Source of the DNA: Cyanobacteria bacterium M_surface_10_m2_179
Lineage (GTDB): Bacteria > Cyanobacteriota > Cyanobacteriia > PCC-6307 > Cyanobiaceae
DNA: 64,000 nucleotides
Reading direction: 5' to 3'
Assembly (NCBI GenBank): GCA_016882545.1
Contig: VGPW01000002.1
Span: forward strand, 1 to 64,000
The notes beneath the pieces were generated by a model. It was not told the origin of the DNA. It ran no database searches and was given only the letters and a program-made list of their open reading frames with translations. Position 1 is the first letter of the stretch. Every line of letters starts with the position of its first letter. The position numbers and the translations under genes were made by a program. Positions 16,639-25,904 of the stretch are shown piece after piece.

Positions 16639-17984
16639 GAGGCCTGCTGCCAGTTTTCCTTCACCAGTTGCTTGGCGCGTCCCAGGGCTAAGGCTCCGCT
16701 GGGGACATCTTTGGTGAGGGTGGAGCCGGCGCCGACAGTCACGTTGGCTCCCAGCTCAATTGGCGCCACCAGAACGCTGTTGGCGCCCGTTTTGCTGCCT
16801 GCGCCGATCACGGTGCGGTGTTTGTTCACACCGTCGTAATTGGCTGTGATCGTGCCCGCACCCACATTCACCTGCGCTCCCAACTCGGCATCGCCGATGT
16901 AGCTGAGGTGGTTCACCTTGCAGCCCTGCGCCAGGGTGCTGTTCTTGATTTCCACGAAATTGCCAACGCGGCACCCAGTGCCGAGCTCAGCTCCGGGGCG
17001 CAGCTGGGCAAAGGGGCCGATGGCGCAGCCGCTGGCCACCTGGGCCTCGCGCACCACGGAGTAGACAATCTCCACGTCATCGCCGATTTGCGCGTTGTCG
17101 ATCAGGGTGCCGGGTCCGATCCGGCACCCACTGCCGATCACACTGTCGCCTCGGAAGTGGCACTGGGGCTCCACCAGCACGTCCCGTCCGAAGCGGGTCC
17201 CTTCGCTGAGAGTGCAGCTGGACGGATCCACAAAGCTCACCCCCTCCGCCATCCAGTGGCGCCGAAGCCGCTCCTGGATCACCGCCTCACACTGCGACAG
17301 CTGCAGGCGGTCGTTGATGCCGTTGATCTCATCGGCATCCGCCACCTCCAGGTGCTTCGCGGGAGCGAGCATCGCCACGGTGTCGGTGAGGTAGAGCTCG
17401 CCCTGGTCGTTATCGGTGCTCAGGGTTGGCAGCACCTCAGCCAGGCGGCGCCAGTTGAAGCAGTAGATCCCCGCATTGATCAGGTTGTTGCTCCGTTGGG
17501 CCTCACTGCAATCGCGGTGCTCCACGATCGCCGACACACTCCCTTCTGCGTCGGCAACCACGCGTCCATAGCCAGTGGGGTCGCTCAGCCTGGCGGTGAG
17601 CAGGGTGACTGCGGCACCGCTGGCGCGGTGCTCGGCCAGCAGGTCGGCGATGGTTTGCTCACGCAACAGCGGCACATCGCCATTGAGCACCAGCAGCTCG
17701 CCATCGAAGTTGCCCAGGGGCTCCAGCAGTTGCTGCACGGCATGCCCGGTGCCGTTCTGGGGCTGCTGAAGCACAAACTCGAGCCCCTGCAGATGGGCTA
17801 GCGACTGCTCCACCCGCTCCGCCTGGTGACCCACAATCAACACCTGCCGCTCGGGCGCGAGGTTGCGGCAGCTGGCCAACACCCGCTCCACCAGCGTTGC
17901 TCCCGCCAGCGGTTGCAGCACTTTCGGCAGATCGCTCTTCATGCGCGTGCCCTTCCCGGCGGCCAACACGGCAACGGCGAGCAT
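16635..17984 (-). CDS. glmU: Bifunctional GlmU: GlcN-1-P acetyltransferase / GlcNAc-1-P uridyltransferase
   Basis: The 449-residue protein has the N-terminal nucleotidyltransferase motif [11 protein letters not shown] (8-18), [19 protein letters not shown] and the C-terminal left-handed beta-helix hexapeptide repeats including [21 protein letters not shown] and [11 protein letters not shown]. It makes UDP-GlcNAc for peptidoglycan and lipopolysaccharide. The start at 17984 fits the family; in-frame sequence upstream lies in the mnmD region and is spurious. Confidence 0.96.
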   Translation of the reverse strand: MLAVAVLAAGKGTRMKSDLPKVLQPLAGATLVERVLASCRNLAPERQVLIVGHQAERVEQSLAHLQGLEFVLQQPQNGTGHAVQQLLEPLGNFDGELLVLNGDVPLLREQTIADLLAEHRASGAAVTLLTARLSDPTGYGRVVADAEGSVSAIVEHRDCSEAQRSNNLINAGIYCFNWRRLAEVLPTLSTDNDQGELYLTDTVAMLAPAKHLEVADADEINGINDRLQLSQCEAVIQERLRRHWMAEGVSFVDPSSCTLSEGTRFGRDVLVEPQCHFRGDSVIGSGCRIGPGTLIDNAQIGDDVEIVYSVVREAQVASGCAIGPFAQLRPGAELGTGCRVGNFVEIKNSTLAQGCKVNHLSYIGDAELGAQVNVGAGTITANYDGVNKHRTVIGAGSKTGANSVLVAPIELGANVTVGAGSTLTKDVPSGALALGRAKQLVKENWQQAS

Positions 17985-18012
17985 CAGCGGATCGGCAGCA
18001 CTGGCCGGGAAT

Positions 18013-18918
18013 CTACTGGTGGTTGCTGCTGCACAATCCCCAGCGGCGGCGCCAGGCTCCTGTGGCTTCCGCACCGCCCTCCTGCATCGCGAGGGCCTGG
18101 CTCTGTTGGCGTTGGCGCAGGATCGCAGCGCGGTCGGCGGTGCCGGTTGGGTCGCGATAGGGCGCGGCGGCGTTGGTGCGCAGGTGCTCCTCCTCCATGG
18201 GCCCGAGCGCGCGCAGGCCTGCTTGCTGGGTGAGCGGGCTCGGGCTCGCGGCGGTGCCCCCGCTCCAGTCGTGGGGTTGCAGCGCCAGGCCCGAAGGCGC
18301 GTCGATGCTGGCAATCTCCAACCCCGCCAAGCGCAGCGCCGCCCGGATGGCAGCGGCACTGCAGTAGGTGAGCAGCCGCCCCTGGGGCGCCAGCAATCGG
18401 GCCAGTCCCGCCAGGAATTCCACGCTCCACAGCTGCGGGCAGCGGCTCGGCGAGAAGGCATCCATCAACACCAGATCCACCTGCCCGGCCTGCGCGTTCA
18501 CCAGCTCAGGCAGGCGGGCGCGCGCATCGCCCCAGAGCATGCGCTCGGAGGCGCACAGCTGCGTCAGCTGCTCCGCTGTGCCCGGCAGCCACTGGTTACG
18601 GAACTGCTCATCTGCCAAAGCCAGCTGCAGGGGCTCTGGATCAAGCTCCAGGCCCCACCAGCTCAGGTTGAGACCTCGCGTTTGCAGTGCTTCCAGCAGC
18701 GCTGCGGTGTTCGAGCCGGTTCCCACGCACACATCCACCACACGGACGGTGCTGCCGGCCGACCAGCGCTTCAGGCCCGCCGGCGCCACAAATTTCCTGC
18801 GGGCTTCCTCCAACGCGCCGAGGCCGCTGTGAAAGCCTTCGCCAACCTCGCGGCTGAACAGGCTGAAGCTGCCGTCGGCGGTGCGCCGCGCCTCAAGCCT
18901 GGAGCCGCTCGAGGTCAT
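18013..18918 (-). CDS. tRNA 5-methylaminomethyl-2-thiouridine methyltransferase-like protein (MnmD domain only)
   Basis: The 301-residue protein has the MnmC methyltransferase-domain pattern: [19 protein letters not shown] near 13-31, SAM-binding [11 protein letters not shown] (about 60-70), ELDPEPL, and [18 protein letters not shown] (about 146-163). The C-terminal FAD oxidoreductase domain of enterobacterial MnmC is absent, as in stand-alone MnmD proteins. It overlaps aroA by 26 bp and lies 28 bp upstream of glmU on the same strand. Confidence 0.82.
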   Translation of the reverse strand: MTSSGSRLEARRTADGSFSLFSREVGEGFHSGLGALEEARRKFVAPAGLKRWSAGSTVRVVDVCVGTGSNTAALLEALQTRGLNLSWWGLELDPEPLQLALADEQFRNQWLPGTAEQLTQLCASERMLWGDARARLPELVNAQAGQVDLVLMDAFSPSRCPQLWSVEFLAGLARLLAPQGRLLTYCSAAAIRAALRLAGLEIASIDAPSGLALQPHDWSGGTAASPSPLTQQAGLRALGPMEEEHLRTNAAAPYRDPTGTADRAAILRQRQQSQALAMQEGGAEATGAWRRRWGLCSSNHQ

Positions 18919-20200
18919 CCCAGAAGGTGGGGTAGGAGACGGCGGCGGCCCCAGGCCGGTGCAGCTGGGTGCTGCCGCTGGCGATCTGGGCCGCCACCGC
19001 CAGGCTCATCGCCACGCGGTGGTCGGTTTCGCTGTCCACGCTGGCGCCCCGCAGCTGCACGCCCCCCTGGATGGTCATGCCATCGGCGAATTCTTCGATC
19101 TGAGCGCCCATGGCGCCGAGTTGGCGGGCCATCACCGCCAGGCGATCGGTTTCCTTCACCCGCAACTCCTCGGCACCGCTGACGCGGCTCACACCCTTGG
19201 CGCAGCAAGCCGCCACCGCCAGCACCGGGATTTCATCCACTAACCGCGGGATCAGGGCTGCGTCGATGGCAAAGGCCTGCAGTGGCCCATGGGTGACACG
19301 CAGATCGCCCACCGGTTCGCCGGCGACATCGCGCTGGTTGAGCACCTCAATCCGTGCTCCCATCTGCTCCAGCACATCGAGGATGCCAGTGCGGCTGGGG
19401 TTGAGGCCCACGTTCTCCACCGTGAGATCCGCGCCGGGGGTGATCGCTCCGGCCACCAGCCAAAAGGCGGCGGAGCTGATGTCGCCCGGCACCACCACGC
19501 TCTGGCCGCGCAGGCTGGATCCCGGTGTCACGGTTACTTCGGTTTGACCGGGACCCCCCACCGTGAGCTGCGCCCCGAAGGCGCGCAGCATGCGCTCGCT
19601 GTGGTCGCGGCTCTGCACCGGCTCGATCACGGTGGTGGATCCGCTGGCGGTGAGCGCCGCCAGCAGGATGGCGCTTTTCACCTGAGCTGACGCCACCGGC
19701 GTGCGGATGGTGGTGCCGCGCAGGGCCTGGCCCTGGATCGCCAGCGGGGCCAGGTTGCCGCCGCTGCGGCCGGCAATGGTGGCGCCCATCTCGGCCAGGG
19801 GGCCGCCCACCCGTTTCATCGGCCGCCTGCGCAGGGAGTCGTCGCCGCTCAACACAAAGTGACGTCCGCTGCGACCCGCCAGCAGCCCCAGCATCAGCCG
19901 CATCGTGGTGCCGGAGTTGCCGCAATCGAGCACACACTCTGGCTCCTGGAAGCCATCAAGGCCTACGCCCTCCACGATCACGGTTTGCCCCGCCTCAATC
20001 GGCGACACCTGCACCCCCATCGCCCGCAGGCAGGCAGCGGTGCTGAGGGGGTCTTCGGCGGGCAGCAGGCCTTCGATCCGCGTGGTGCCCTCGGCGATGG
20101 CCCCAAACAGCAAGGAGCGATGCGAGATCGACTTGTCACCCGGCACCCGCACCGTGCCCCGGAGGCTGCGGCCGGCGGTGGTTCCCAGGGCAAGCGGCAT
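18893..20200 (-). CDS. aroA: 3-phosphoshikimate 1-carboxyvinyltransferase (EPSP synthase)
   Basis: The 435-residue enzyme of the shikimate pathway carries [20 protein letters not shown] (about 17-36), the [19 protein letters not shown] motif, RPMKRV and the C-terminal [13 protein letters not shown]. The motif around residue 100 reads CGNSGTTMR, the class II-like version seen in cyanobacteria. The chosen ATG at 20200 gives the usual start; 14 further in-frame residues upstream are possible. It heads an aroA-mnmD-glmU run. Confidence 0.95.
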   Translation of the reverse strand: MPLALGTTAGRSLRGTVRVPGDKSISHRSLLFGAIAEGTTRIEGLLPAEDPLSTAACLRAMGVQVSPIEAGQTVIVEGVGLDGFQEPECVLDCGNSGTTMRLMLGLLAGRSGRHFVLSGDDSLRRRPMKRVGGPLAEMGATIAGRSGGNLAPLAIQGQALRGTTIRTPVASAQVKSAILLAALTASGSTTVIEPVQSRDHSERMLRAFGAQLTVGGPGQTEVTVTPGSSLRGQSVVVPGDISSAAFWLVAGAITPGADLTVENVGLNPSRTGILDVLEQMGARIEVLNQRDVAGEPVGDLRVTHGPLQAFAIDAALIPRLVDEIPVLAVAACCAKGVSRVSGAEELRVKETDRLAVMARQLGAMGAQIEEFADGMTIQGGVQLRGASVDSETDHRVAMSLAVAAQIASGSTQLHRPGAAAVSYPTFWDDLERLQA

Positions 20201-20238
20201 GGACGGTGGTTGGAGTGCAGCGAGCGTAGGCACAGCCC

Positions 20239-20685
20239 TCACCCGAGCATCAGGCCGCCCTCCTGGCTGAGGCTTTCGCGGGTGCTTTGCAGGTCGTAGA
20301 GCAGCTCTTCGAGGTTGAACTGGCTCAGCTCCCGCTCCATGGCGCGCTGCAGGCGCGATTCCATGGTGATCAACACCTGCTGTTCGGCCCGGCGCTCGCC
20401 ATCCAGCTCAGCCTGCTGCAGCTCCAGCCGTGCCCCCACGGCGCTCAGCACCTCCGCCACGCTGATCTGGGCCGCCGGCCGCGCCAGCCGGTAGCCGCCC
20501 AAGCGGCCGCGCCGGGCCTCCACCAGCCCGGCCCGGCGCAGCTGCAGCAACAGTTGCTCGAGCATCGGGGCCGGTAGCTCCTGGTGGCTGGCGATCTCGC
20601 TCACGGAACGCCAGTGGCCCGGCTGCTGGGCCAGCTCCAGCAGGGCCTGCAAGGCTTGCTGCCCGCTGCGCCGCAGCAGGCTCAC
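20239..20685 (-). CDS. Rrf2-family transcriptional regulator without cysteines
   Basis: The 148-residue winged-helix regulator has the Rrf2 pattern: an N-terminal [22 protein letters not shown] helix, the [33 protein letters not shown] recognition/wing segment (about 38-70) and [10 protein letters not shown]. Rrf2 regulators such as IscR bind Fe-S through three Cys. This protein contains no Cys, so it cannot be an Fe-S sensor of that kind. The C-terminal half is Glu/Gln-rich and probably helical for dimerisation. It overlaps the ubiD stop by 4 bp, so it is coupled to it. Confidence 0.85.
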   Translation of the reverse strand: MSLLRRSGQQALQALLELAQQPGHWRSVSEIASHQELPAPMLEQLLLQLRRAGLVEARRGRLGGYRLARPAAQISVAEVLSAVGARLELQQAELDGERRAEQQVLITMESRLQRAMERELSQFNLEELLYDLQSTRESLSQEGGLMLG

Positions 20686-22223
20686 CGCTGGCTGAGGCGT
20701 TGCAACACCTGCTCGAGGGCATAGCCAAACAGGGCCGGATCGGGATCGTTCTGGCCCACGTCGTCGAGCCCCAGTTCGCTCCAGCGGGCATCGAGCCGCT
20801 GCTCCAGATCTGCCGGCCGGCTCAGGGGTTCGCCCCAGGGGTGATTGCGTTCGGGGCCGAGTTTGGTGGTGGCATCAATCGCCAGGCGGCCCCCCAGCCC
20901 CAGCTGTTCGCTGGCGAAATCGAGCGTGTCGAAGGGGGTGTCCTCCACCACGATCAGGTCGCGCTGGGGATCTACCAGGGAGCTGATCGCCCAGATCACC
21001 TGGCGCGGGTCGCGGATGTTGATCGCCTTGTCCACCACCACCACAAATTTGGTGTATGTGAACTGAGGCAGGGCGGTCCAGAAGGCCATGGCGGCGCGCT
21101 TGGCCTGGCCGGGGTAGGCCTTGTCGATGGCGATCACCGCCAGCTTGTAGCTGAGGCCCTCCATCGGCAGGAAGAAATCCACGATCTCCGGGATCTGCTG
21201 GCGCAGGATCGGCGTGTAGATGCGGTTGAGGGCGATGGCGAGCATCGCGTCCTCCTTGGGAGGGCGGCCGCTGAAGGTGGTGAAGTAAACGGGGTTGCGG
21301 CGCTGGGTGACGCACTGGATCCGCACCAGGGGCGAATCCTCCACACCGCCGTAGAAGCCCATGTGGTCGCCGAAGGGGCCATCGGCCAGCTCTTCGCCCG
21401 GTGTGATCGTGCCTTCGAGCACCACCTCGCTGTGGCTGGGCACCTCCAGGTTCACGGTTTTGCACTTGGCCAACCGCACCCCCTCGCCGGCGTAGAGCCC
21501 GGCGAACAGCCACTCGCTCAGCTGCACCGGAATCGGCGTGGCCGCCGCCATCACCAGCAGTGGGTGTACGCCGATGGCGATGGCGATCTCCAGCTTCTTG
21601 CCCATGGCCGCTGCCTTGCGCAGGTGCCGCGCGCCGCCGCGCACGCTCAGCCAGTGCACGGTCATCGTGTTGATCGACTGCTGCTGCAGCCGGTAGACGC
21701 CCACGTTGGGGGTGCCGGTTTCCGGGTCCTTGGTGATTACCAGGCCGAGGGTGAGGATGCGGCCGCCATCCCCCGGCCAGGGGCGCAGCAGCGGCAGCGC
21801 ATCCAGGTTCACCGCCTCGCCTTTGAACACCTCCTGGCGGCACGGGGGCGTGAGATCGAGATCGGGCCGGGCCTTGAGCACATCCAGCAGCACCGAGCCG
21901 AAGCGCACCGCTTCGCGGGCTCCCTTGGGCGGGCGCGGCTGCTGGAGCAGCGCCAGCCGCTCCCCAAGGGCTTCGAGCTCCTCGGGCCGCTCCATCCCCA
22001 TGCTCCAGAGCACCCGCTCCTGGGTGCCCATCAGGTTGATCGCCACCGGCATCGAGGAGCCGATCACGTTTTCAAACAGCAGGGCCGGTCCGCCGCAGCT
22101 GAGCACCCGATCGGCAATGGCGGCCAGTTCCAGATCGGGATTCACCGGCGCTGTGATGCGGCGCAGCTGGCCTCGCTCCTCCAGCAGTTTGAGGAATCCG
22201 CGGAGGTCGCGCTGCGAACCCAT
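20682..22223 (-). CDS. ubiD: UbiD-family decarboxylase (prenylated-FMN dependent)
   Basis: The 513-residue protein has an N-terminal FLKLLEERGQLRRI, PALLFENVIGSSMPVAINLMGTQERV (about 45-70), the prenyl-FMN binding INTMTVHWLSVRGGARHL region, EWLFAGLYAGEGVRL and the metal/active-site stretch ELADGPFGDHMGFYGG (about 275-290). It likely decarboxylates 4-hydroxy-3-prenylbenzoate in plastoquinone synthesis, the usual cyanobacterial role. The polyprenyl synthase at 25905 could feed the same pathway. The start at 22223 is preferred over a TTG at 22232. Confidence 0.92.
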   Translation of the reverse strand: MGSQRDLRGFLKLLEERGQLRRITAPVNPDLELAAIADRVLSCGGPALLFENVIGSSMPVAINLMGTQERVLWSMGMERPEELEALGERLALLQQPRPPKGAREAVRFGSVLLDVLKARPDLDLTPPCRQEVFKGEAVNLDALPLLRPWPGDGGRILTLGLVITKDPETGTPNVGVYRLQQQSINTMTVHWLSVRGGARHLRKAAAMGKKLEIAIAIGVHPLLVMAAATPIPVQLSEWLFAGLYAGEGVRLAKCKTVNLEVPSHSEVVLEGTITPGEELADGPFGDHMGFYGGVEDSPLVRIQCVTQRRNPVYFTTFSGRPPKEDAMLAIALNRIYTPILRQQIPEIVDFFLPMEGLSYKLAVIAIDKAYPGQAKRAAMAFWTALPQFTYTKFVVVVDKAINIRDPRQVIWAISSLVDPQRDLIVVEDTPFDTLDFASEQLGLGGRLAIDATTKLGPERNHPWGEPLSRPADLEQRLDARWSELGLDDVGQNDPDPALFGYALEQVLQRLSQR

Positions 22224-22277
22224 CAGCCTCAATCCACTGCCATGCGGTGCTTACTGTGACGCACCCCACCCGCCGCT

Positions 22278-23039
22278 GTGGCCGTGCAGATTTCCTACTT
22301 CCATACCTCTGAATGCGTGCCGGCGGTGCTGCCCGTGGCCGAGGGCGGCCCCGACGCGGCCGTGGTGATCGATGTGCTGCGCGCCACCACCACCATTGCC
22401 TGGTCGCTGCAGAACGGTGCCGAGGCGATTCAGGCTTTTGCGGATCTGGGTGAACTGGATCGCACGGCGGCGGCCTGGCCGGAAGAGCGGCGGCTGCGGG
22501 CCGGTGAGCGCGGCGGCAAGCGGGTGGAGGGCTACGAGCTGGGCAATTCGCCCCTGGCGGTCACGCCGGAGCTGGTGGGGGGCAAGCGCATCTTCATGAG
22601 CACCACCAATGGCACCCGCTCCCTGGAGGCGGTGAAGGCGGTGCCGCTGCTGGTCACGGCCTGCCTGCCGAACCGCACCGCCGTGGCCCGCCGCCTGATC
22701 GAGCGCGACTGCCAGCGGGTGTGGATCGTGGGCAGTGGCTGGGAGGGTGACTACTCCCTGGAAGACAGCCTGGCCGCTGGAGCGGTGGTGTCTGCGGCGC
22801 TGGAGTTGGCGGTGTCGCCCCATGTGGGGGTGGGCTGCGCCAACGATGAGGCTCTGGCGGCACTGGCACTGTGGCAGCAGTGGCATACCGACACTGAAAC
22901 CTGCCTGCGGGCCGCCAGCCACGGCCAGCGCCTGATCGGCATCGGCAACCACGACGCCGACTTCGCCTGCTGCGCCTCGGTGGACAACCTCACGATCGTG
23001 CCCACCCAGAGCAGCCCTGGCGTGTTGCAGGCCGCCTGA
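22278..23039 (+). CDS. comB: 2-phosphosulfolactate phosphatase (ComB family)
   Basis: The 253-residue protein has [22 protein letters not shown] (about 27-48), [24 protein letters not shown] (about 109-121) and [20 protein letters not shown] (about 153-172), all ComB hallmarks. ComB hydrolyses 2-phosphosulfolactate in methanogen coenzyme M synthesis. Many cyanobacteria keep the protein without the rest of that pathway, so the physiological substrate is open. The start is GTG 22278; GTG 22284 is possible. It is divergent from ubiD with 54 bp between. Confidence 0.88.
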   Translation: MAVQISYFHTSECVPAVLPVAEGGPDAAVVIDVLRATTTIAWSLQNGAEAIQAFADLGELDRTAAAWPEERRLRAGERGGKRVEGYELGNSPLAVTPELVGGKRIFMSTTNGTRSLEAVKAVPLLVTACLPNRTAVARRLIERDCQRVWIVGSGWEGDYSLEDSLAAGAVVSAALELAVSPHVGVGCANDEALAALALWQQWHTDTETCLRAASHGQRLIGIGNHDADFACCASVDNLTIVPTQSSPGVLQAA

Positions 23040-23058
23040 GCCCCCTTGCCGCAGCCTT

Positions 23059-23064
23059 TACAGT
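23059..23064 (+). promoter_or_regulatory. Possible -10 box (TACAGT) of the nitrilase-family gene
   Basis: TACAGT lies in the 49-bp gap after comB, 24 nt before the GTG start at 23089. A -35 is not evident. Confidence 0.3.
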
Positions 23065-23088
23065 GCCCGAGTCGGCAAAACGTAAGCG

Positions 23089-23907
23089 GTGACAAGCTTT
23101 CTGGCAGCAGCGATTCAGCTCACCAGCACCGCTGATCTCGACGCGAATTTCGCGGCGGCAGAGGAACAGATCGATCTGGCCGCCCACCGGGGGGCTGAGC
23201 TGGTGGGCTTGCCCGAGAACTTCGCCTTCATGGGCGACGACGAGCAGCGTTTGGAGCTGGCGCCACAGCTGGCGGAGCGGGCCCAGCAGTTTCTGATCAC
23301 CATGGCTCGCCGTTACCAGGTGACGCTGCTGGGCGGTGGTTATCCGGTGCCGGCCGGGGAGCGGCTCACCAGCAACCGCGCTGAGCTGGTGGGGCAGGAC
23401 GGTCAGATTCTGGCTCGCTACGACAAGATCCATCTCTTCGATGTGGACCTGCCGGACGGCAACACCTATCGGGAGTCGGCCACGGTCCAGCCGGGCGTCC
23501 AGCTGCCACCGGTGGTGGACGTGCCCGGGTTGTGCCGGGTGGGTCTCTCCATCTGTTACGACGTGCGCTTCCCCGAGCTCTACCGCCACCTGGCGGCAGC
23601 CGGGGCGGATGTGCTGTTCATCCCGGCGGCCTTCACCGCTTTCACCGGCAAGGACCACTGGCAGGTGCTGCTGCAGGCCCGGGCGATCGAAAACACGGCC
23701 TATGTGGTGGCGCCCGCCCAAACCGGCAACCACGGCAACCGCCGCCAAACCCATGGGCATGCCCTGGTGATCGACCCTTGGGGCACGGTGCTCGCCGATG
23801 CCGGCAGCGGCCCCGGCCTCTCGATCGCCCCGGTGGACGTGCGGCATCGGGAACGGATCCGCGCGCAGATGCCCAGCCTCCAGCACCGGCGCCCGGCCCT
23901 CTTCTGA
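23089..23907 (+). CDS. Carbon-nitrogen hydrolase (Nit1-like, deaminated glutathione amidase type)
   Basis: The 272-residue protein has the nitrilase-superfamily triad Glu43 (LPENF), Lys113 (YDKIHLFDVD) and Cys156 (SICYDVRFPELYR). KIHLFDVDLPDG and CYDVRFPELYR are close to the Nit1/NIT2 omega-amidase branch, so a metabolite-repair amidase is the best guess. The start is GTG. Its stop abuts the GTG of the amidase gene, so the nit-amidase-murI run is probably one operon. Confidence 0.88.
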   Translation: MTSFLAAAIQLTSTADLDANFAAAEEQIDLAAHRGAELVGLPENFAFMGDDEQRLELAPQLAERAQQFLITMARRYQVTLLGGGYPVPAGERLTSNRAELVGQDGQILARYDKIHLFDVDLPDGNTYRESATVQPGVQLPPVVDVPGLCRVGLSICYDVRFPELYRHLAAAGADVLFIPAAFTAFTGKDHWQVLLQARAIENTAYVVAPAQTGNHGNRRQTHGHALVIDPWGTVLADAGSGPGLSIAPVDVRHRERIRAQMPSLQHRRPALF

Positions 23908-25038
23908 GTGGTGAAGCCCCTCACACGCCACCCCGTGCGGTCCCGCTGGAGCGGTGTGCTGCTGGCGGCTGCGCTGCCGGTGCTCTCCGCCTTTTCGGCC
24001 CTACCGGCCTGGGCGGGCAGTGCCCTGGCGGCCTGGCGGATCAACCGCTCTGGCGACCTGGAGTTGCGCACCCCGCCCGGCACCAGCGTGCAGGCCTTTT
24101 TTGAGGCGGGGCGTGGTCTGGTGGGTCCGCGCCTCTGGCTGGATCTGCCCGGTGCCCCGGCCCGCAGCCGCACCGTGCGCGGCAATGGGGCCATTCGTGA
24201 GGTGCGGGTGGGTCGGCCCAACGACGCCACCACGCGGCTGGTGGTGGAATTCCGCCCCGGCACGCAGCTCGATCCGGGGCAGCTGCGGCTGGTGGGCACC
24301 AGCCCCGATCGATGGTCGATGCAGCTGGGAGCCGCCGTGAGTGGCCTCGATCCCCTCGGTGAGGGGGATATGGACGCCGCCCCCACCCCCAGCTGGCGTG
24401 CCCGCCCCGCCGCCAACGAGGTTCCGATCGGATCGATTCCCACCGGCCCGATGCCCTCGGTGGCGGGTCTGCCCGAGGTTCCGCGCGGCCGCTACAAGGT
24501 GGTGATCGACCCGGGCCATGGCGGCCCCGATCCCGGTGCCGTGGGCATCAATGGCCTGCGGGAAACCGATGTGGTGCTCGATGTGAGCCTGCAGGTGGCC
24601 CAGTTGCTGCAGGCCAAGGGGGTGCAGGTGCTGTTGACCCGCACCTCCGAGGTGGATGTCGACCTGCCGCCGCGGGTGGCGCTCGCCAACAACAGCCGCG
24701 CCGATCTGTTTTTGAGCATCCATGCCAACGCCCTCAGCCTGTCGCGGCCGGATGTGAACGGCATCGAAACCTTCTTTTTCCAGGAGGGGCCATCCCGCCG
24801 GCTGGCTGAGGCGGTGCAGACCCAAATGCTGCGCATCTCCCCCAGCAGCCCTGATCGGGGTGCCCGGCCGGGCCGCTTCTTTGTGATCCGCCGCACCGTG
24901 ATGCCCTCCGCCCTGGCGGAGATGGGCTTTGTAACCGGACAGCTCGATTCGCCGCGACTCGCCGATCCCGGCTTTCGCCGGCGCATGGCCGTGGCGATCA
25001 CCACGGGCCTACTCAACTACCTGGTTGCCAATCCATGA
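23908..25038 (+). CDS. N-acetylmuramoyl-L-alanine amidase (AMIN + Amidase_3)
   Basis: The 376-residue exported cell-wall amidase (AmiC type) has a signal peptide ending about residue 31 (WAGSALA), an AMIN-like beta domain (about 40-150), a linker, and a zinc-dependent Amidase_3 domain from about 193: VVIDPGHGGPDPGA with a metal His, LRETDVVLDVS with the Glu, and FLSIHANA with the second His. It splits peptidoglycan septa during division. It starts at GTG immediately after the previous stop and overlaps murI by 4 bp. Confidence 0.93.
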   Translation: MVKPLTRHPVRSRWSGVLLAAALPVLSAFSALPAWAGSALAAWRINRSGDLELRTPPGTSVQAFFEAGRGLVGPRLWLDLPGAPARSRTVRGNGAIREVRVGRPNDATTRLVVEFRPGTQLDPGQLRLVGTSPDRWSMQLGAAVSGLDPLGEGDMDAAPTPSWRARPAANEVPIGSIPTGPMPSVAGLPEVPRGRYKVVIDPGHGGPDPGAVGINGLRETDVVLDVSLQVAQLLQAKGVQVLLTRTSEVDVDLPPRVALANNSRADLFLSIHANALSLSRPDVNGIETFFFQEGPSRRLAEAVQTQMLRISPSSPDRGARPGRFFVIRRTVMPSALAEMGFVTGQLDSPRLADPGFRRRMAVAITTGLLNYLVANP

Positions 25039-25853
25039 GCGGCGCCTCCATCGGCATCTTTGATTCCGGCGTTGGGGGGCTGAGTGTCTGGCGCCAGGTG
25101 GTGCATCACCTGCCCCATGAACGGCTGATCTACCTAGCGGATCAGGCCCATGTGCCCTACGGCCAGCGCAGCGCCAGCGAAATCCAGGCCTTCTGCCACA
25201 CCATCGCCGAGCAGCTGCTCGCCCTGGAGTGCAAGGCGATTGTGGTGGCCTGCAACACGGCCTCGGCGGTGGCGCTGGAGCCGCTGCGGCGGGCGCTGCC
25301 GGGGGTGCCGATCCTCGGGCTTGAGCCCGCGGTGAAGCCGGCGGTGAGTCTCACCCGCTCCGGTGTGGTGGGCGTGATGGCCACACCGGCCACGTTTCAG
25401 GGTGAGCTCTATCGCGCCACCGTGGGCCGCTGGGCCGGTGATGTGCAGGTGGTGGAGCAGGTGTGCATCGGCCTGGCGGATCTGGTGGAGCAGGGCGAGC
25501 TCGAGGGCAAACGCTGCGACGCCAGCCTGCGGCAGTTTCTGGAGCCGATGCTGGCCGCCGGCGCCGACACGATCGTGCTCGGATGCACCCACTACCCCTT
25601 TGTGATCGAAACGATCCGGCGTCTGGTGGGTCCCTCCCTGGCGGTGCTGGATCCGGCGCCGGCGGTGGCCCGTCATCTCGGGGCTGTGCTCGAGGCCCGG
25701 GGGCTGCTGCAGGTCGGCGGCGAACCGCCGCAGCATGCCTTCTTCACCACCGGTGATCCGCAGGCCTTCGATCGGGCCTTGGCCCGGTTGGTGGGTGCAA
25801 CCTGCCGCAGCCTGCCCCTCGCCTGGTGCAATGGCCGGCTTGAGGCCCGCTGA
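25035..25853 (+). CDS. murI: Glutamate racemase
   Basis: The 272-residue enzyme supplies D-glutamate for peptidoglycan. It has GIFDSGVGGLSV with Asp10, AIVVACNTASAVAL with the first catalytic Cys (about 73), and IVLGCTHYPFVIE with the second (about 184). Both acid/base cysteines are present. It is coupled to the upstream amidase by a 4-bp overlap, forming a wall-related cluster. Confidence 0.95.
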   Translation: MSGASIGIFDSGVGGLSVWRQVVHHLPHERLIYLADQAHVPYGQRSASEIQAFCHTIAEQLLALECKAIVVACNTASAVALEPLRRALPGVPILGLEPAVKPAVSLTRSGVVGVMATPATFQGELYRATVGRWAGDVQVVEQVCIGLADLVEQGELEGKRCDASLRQFLEPMLAAGADTIVLGCTHYPFVIETIRRLVGPSLAVLDPAPAVARHLGAVLEARGLLQVGGEPPQHAFFTTGDPQAFDRALARLVGATCRSLPLAWCNGRLEAR

Positions 25854-25879
25854 GCCAGCGCCAGCCCGACTGCGCCTTC

Positions 25880-25885
25880 TAGGAT
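25880..25885 (+). promoter_or_regulatory. Possible -10 box (TAGGAT) of the polyprenyl synthase gene
   Basis: TAGGAT lies 19 nt before the ATG at 25905 in the 51-bp gap after murI. No clear -35 is seen. Confidence 0.3.
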
Positions 25886-25904
25886 CTGCGCACCGCAGGG
25901 GGTC

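Noticed and set aside
20700-22259. Long plus-strand frame antisense to ubiD
   Set aside because: His/Gln-rich shadow of the clearly recognised UbiD gene.
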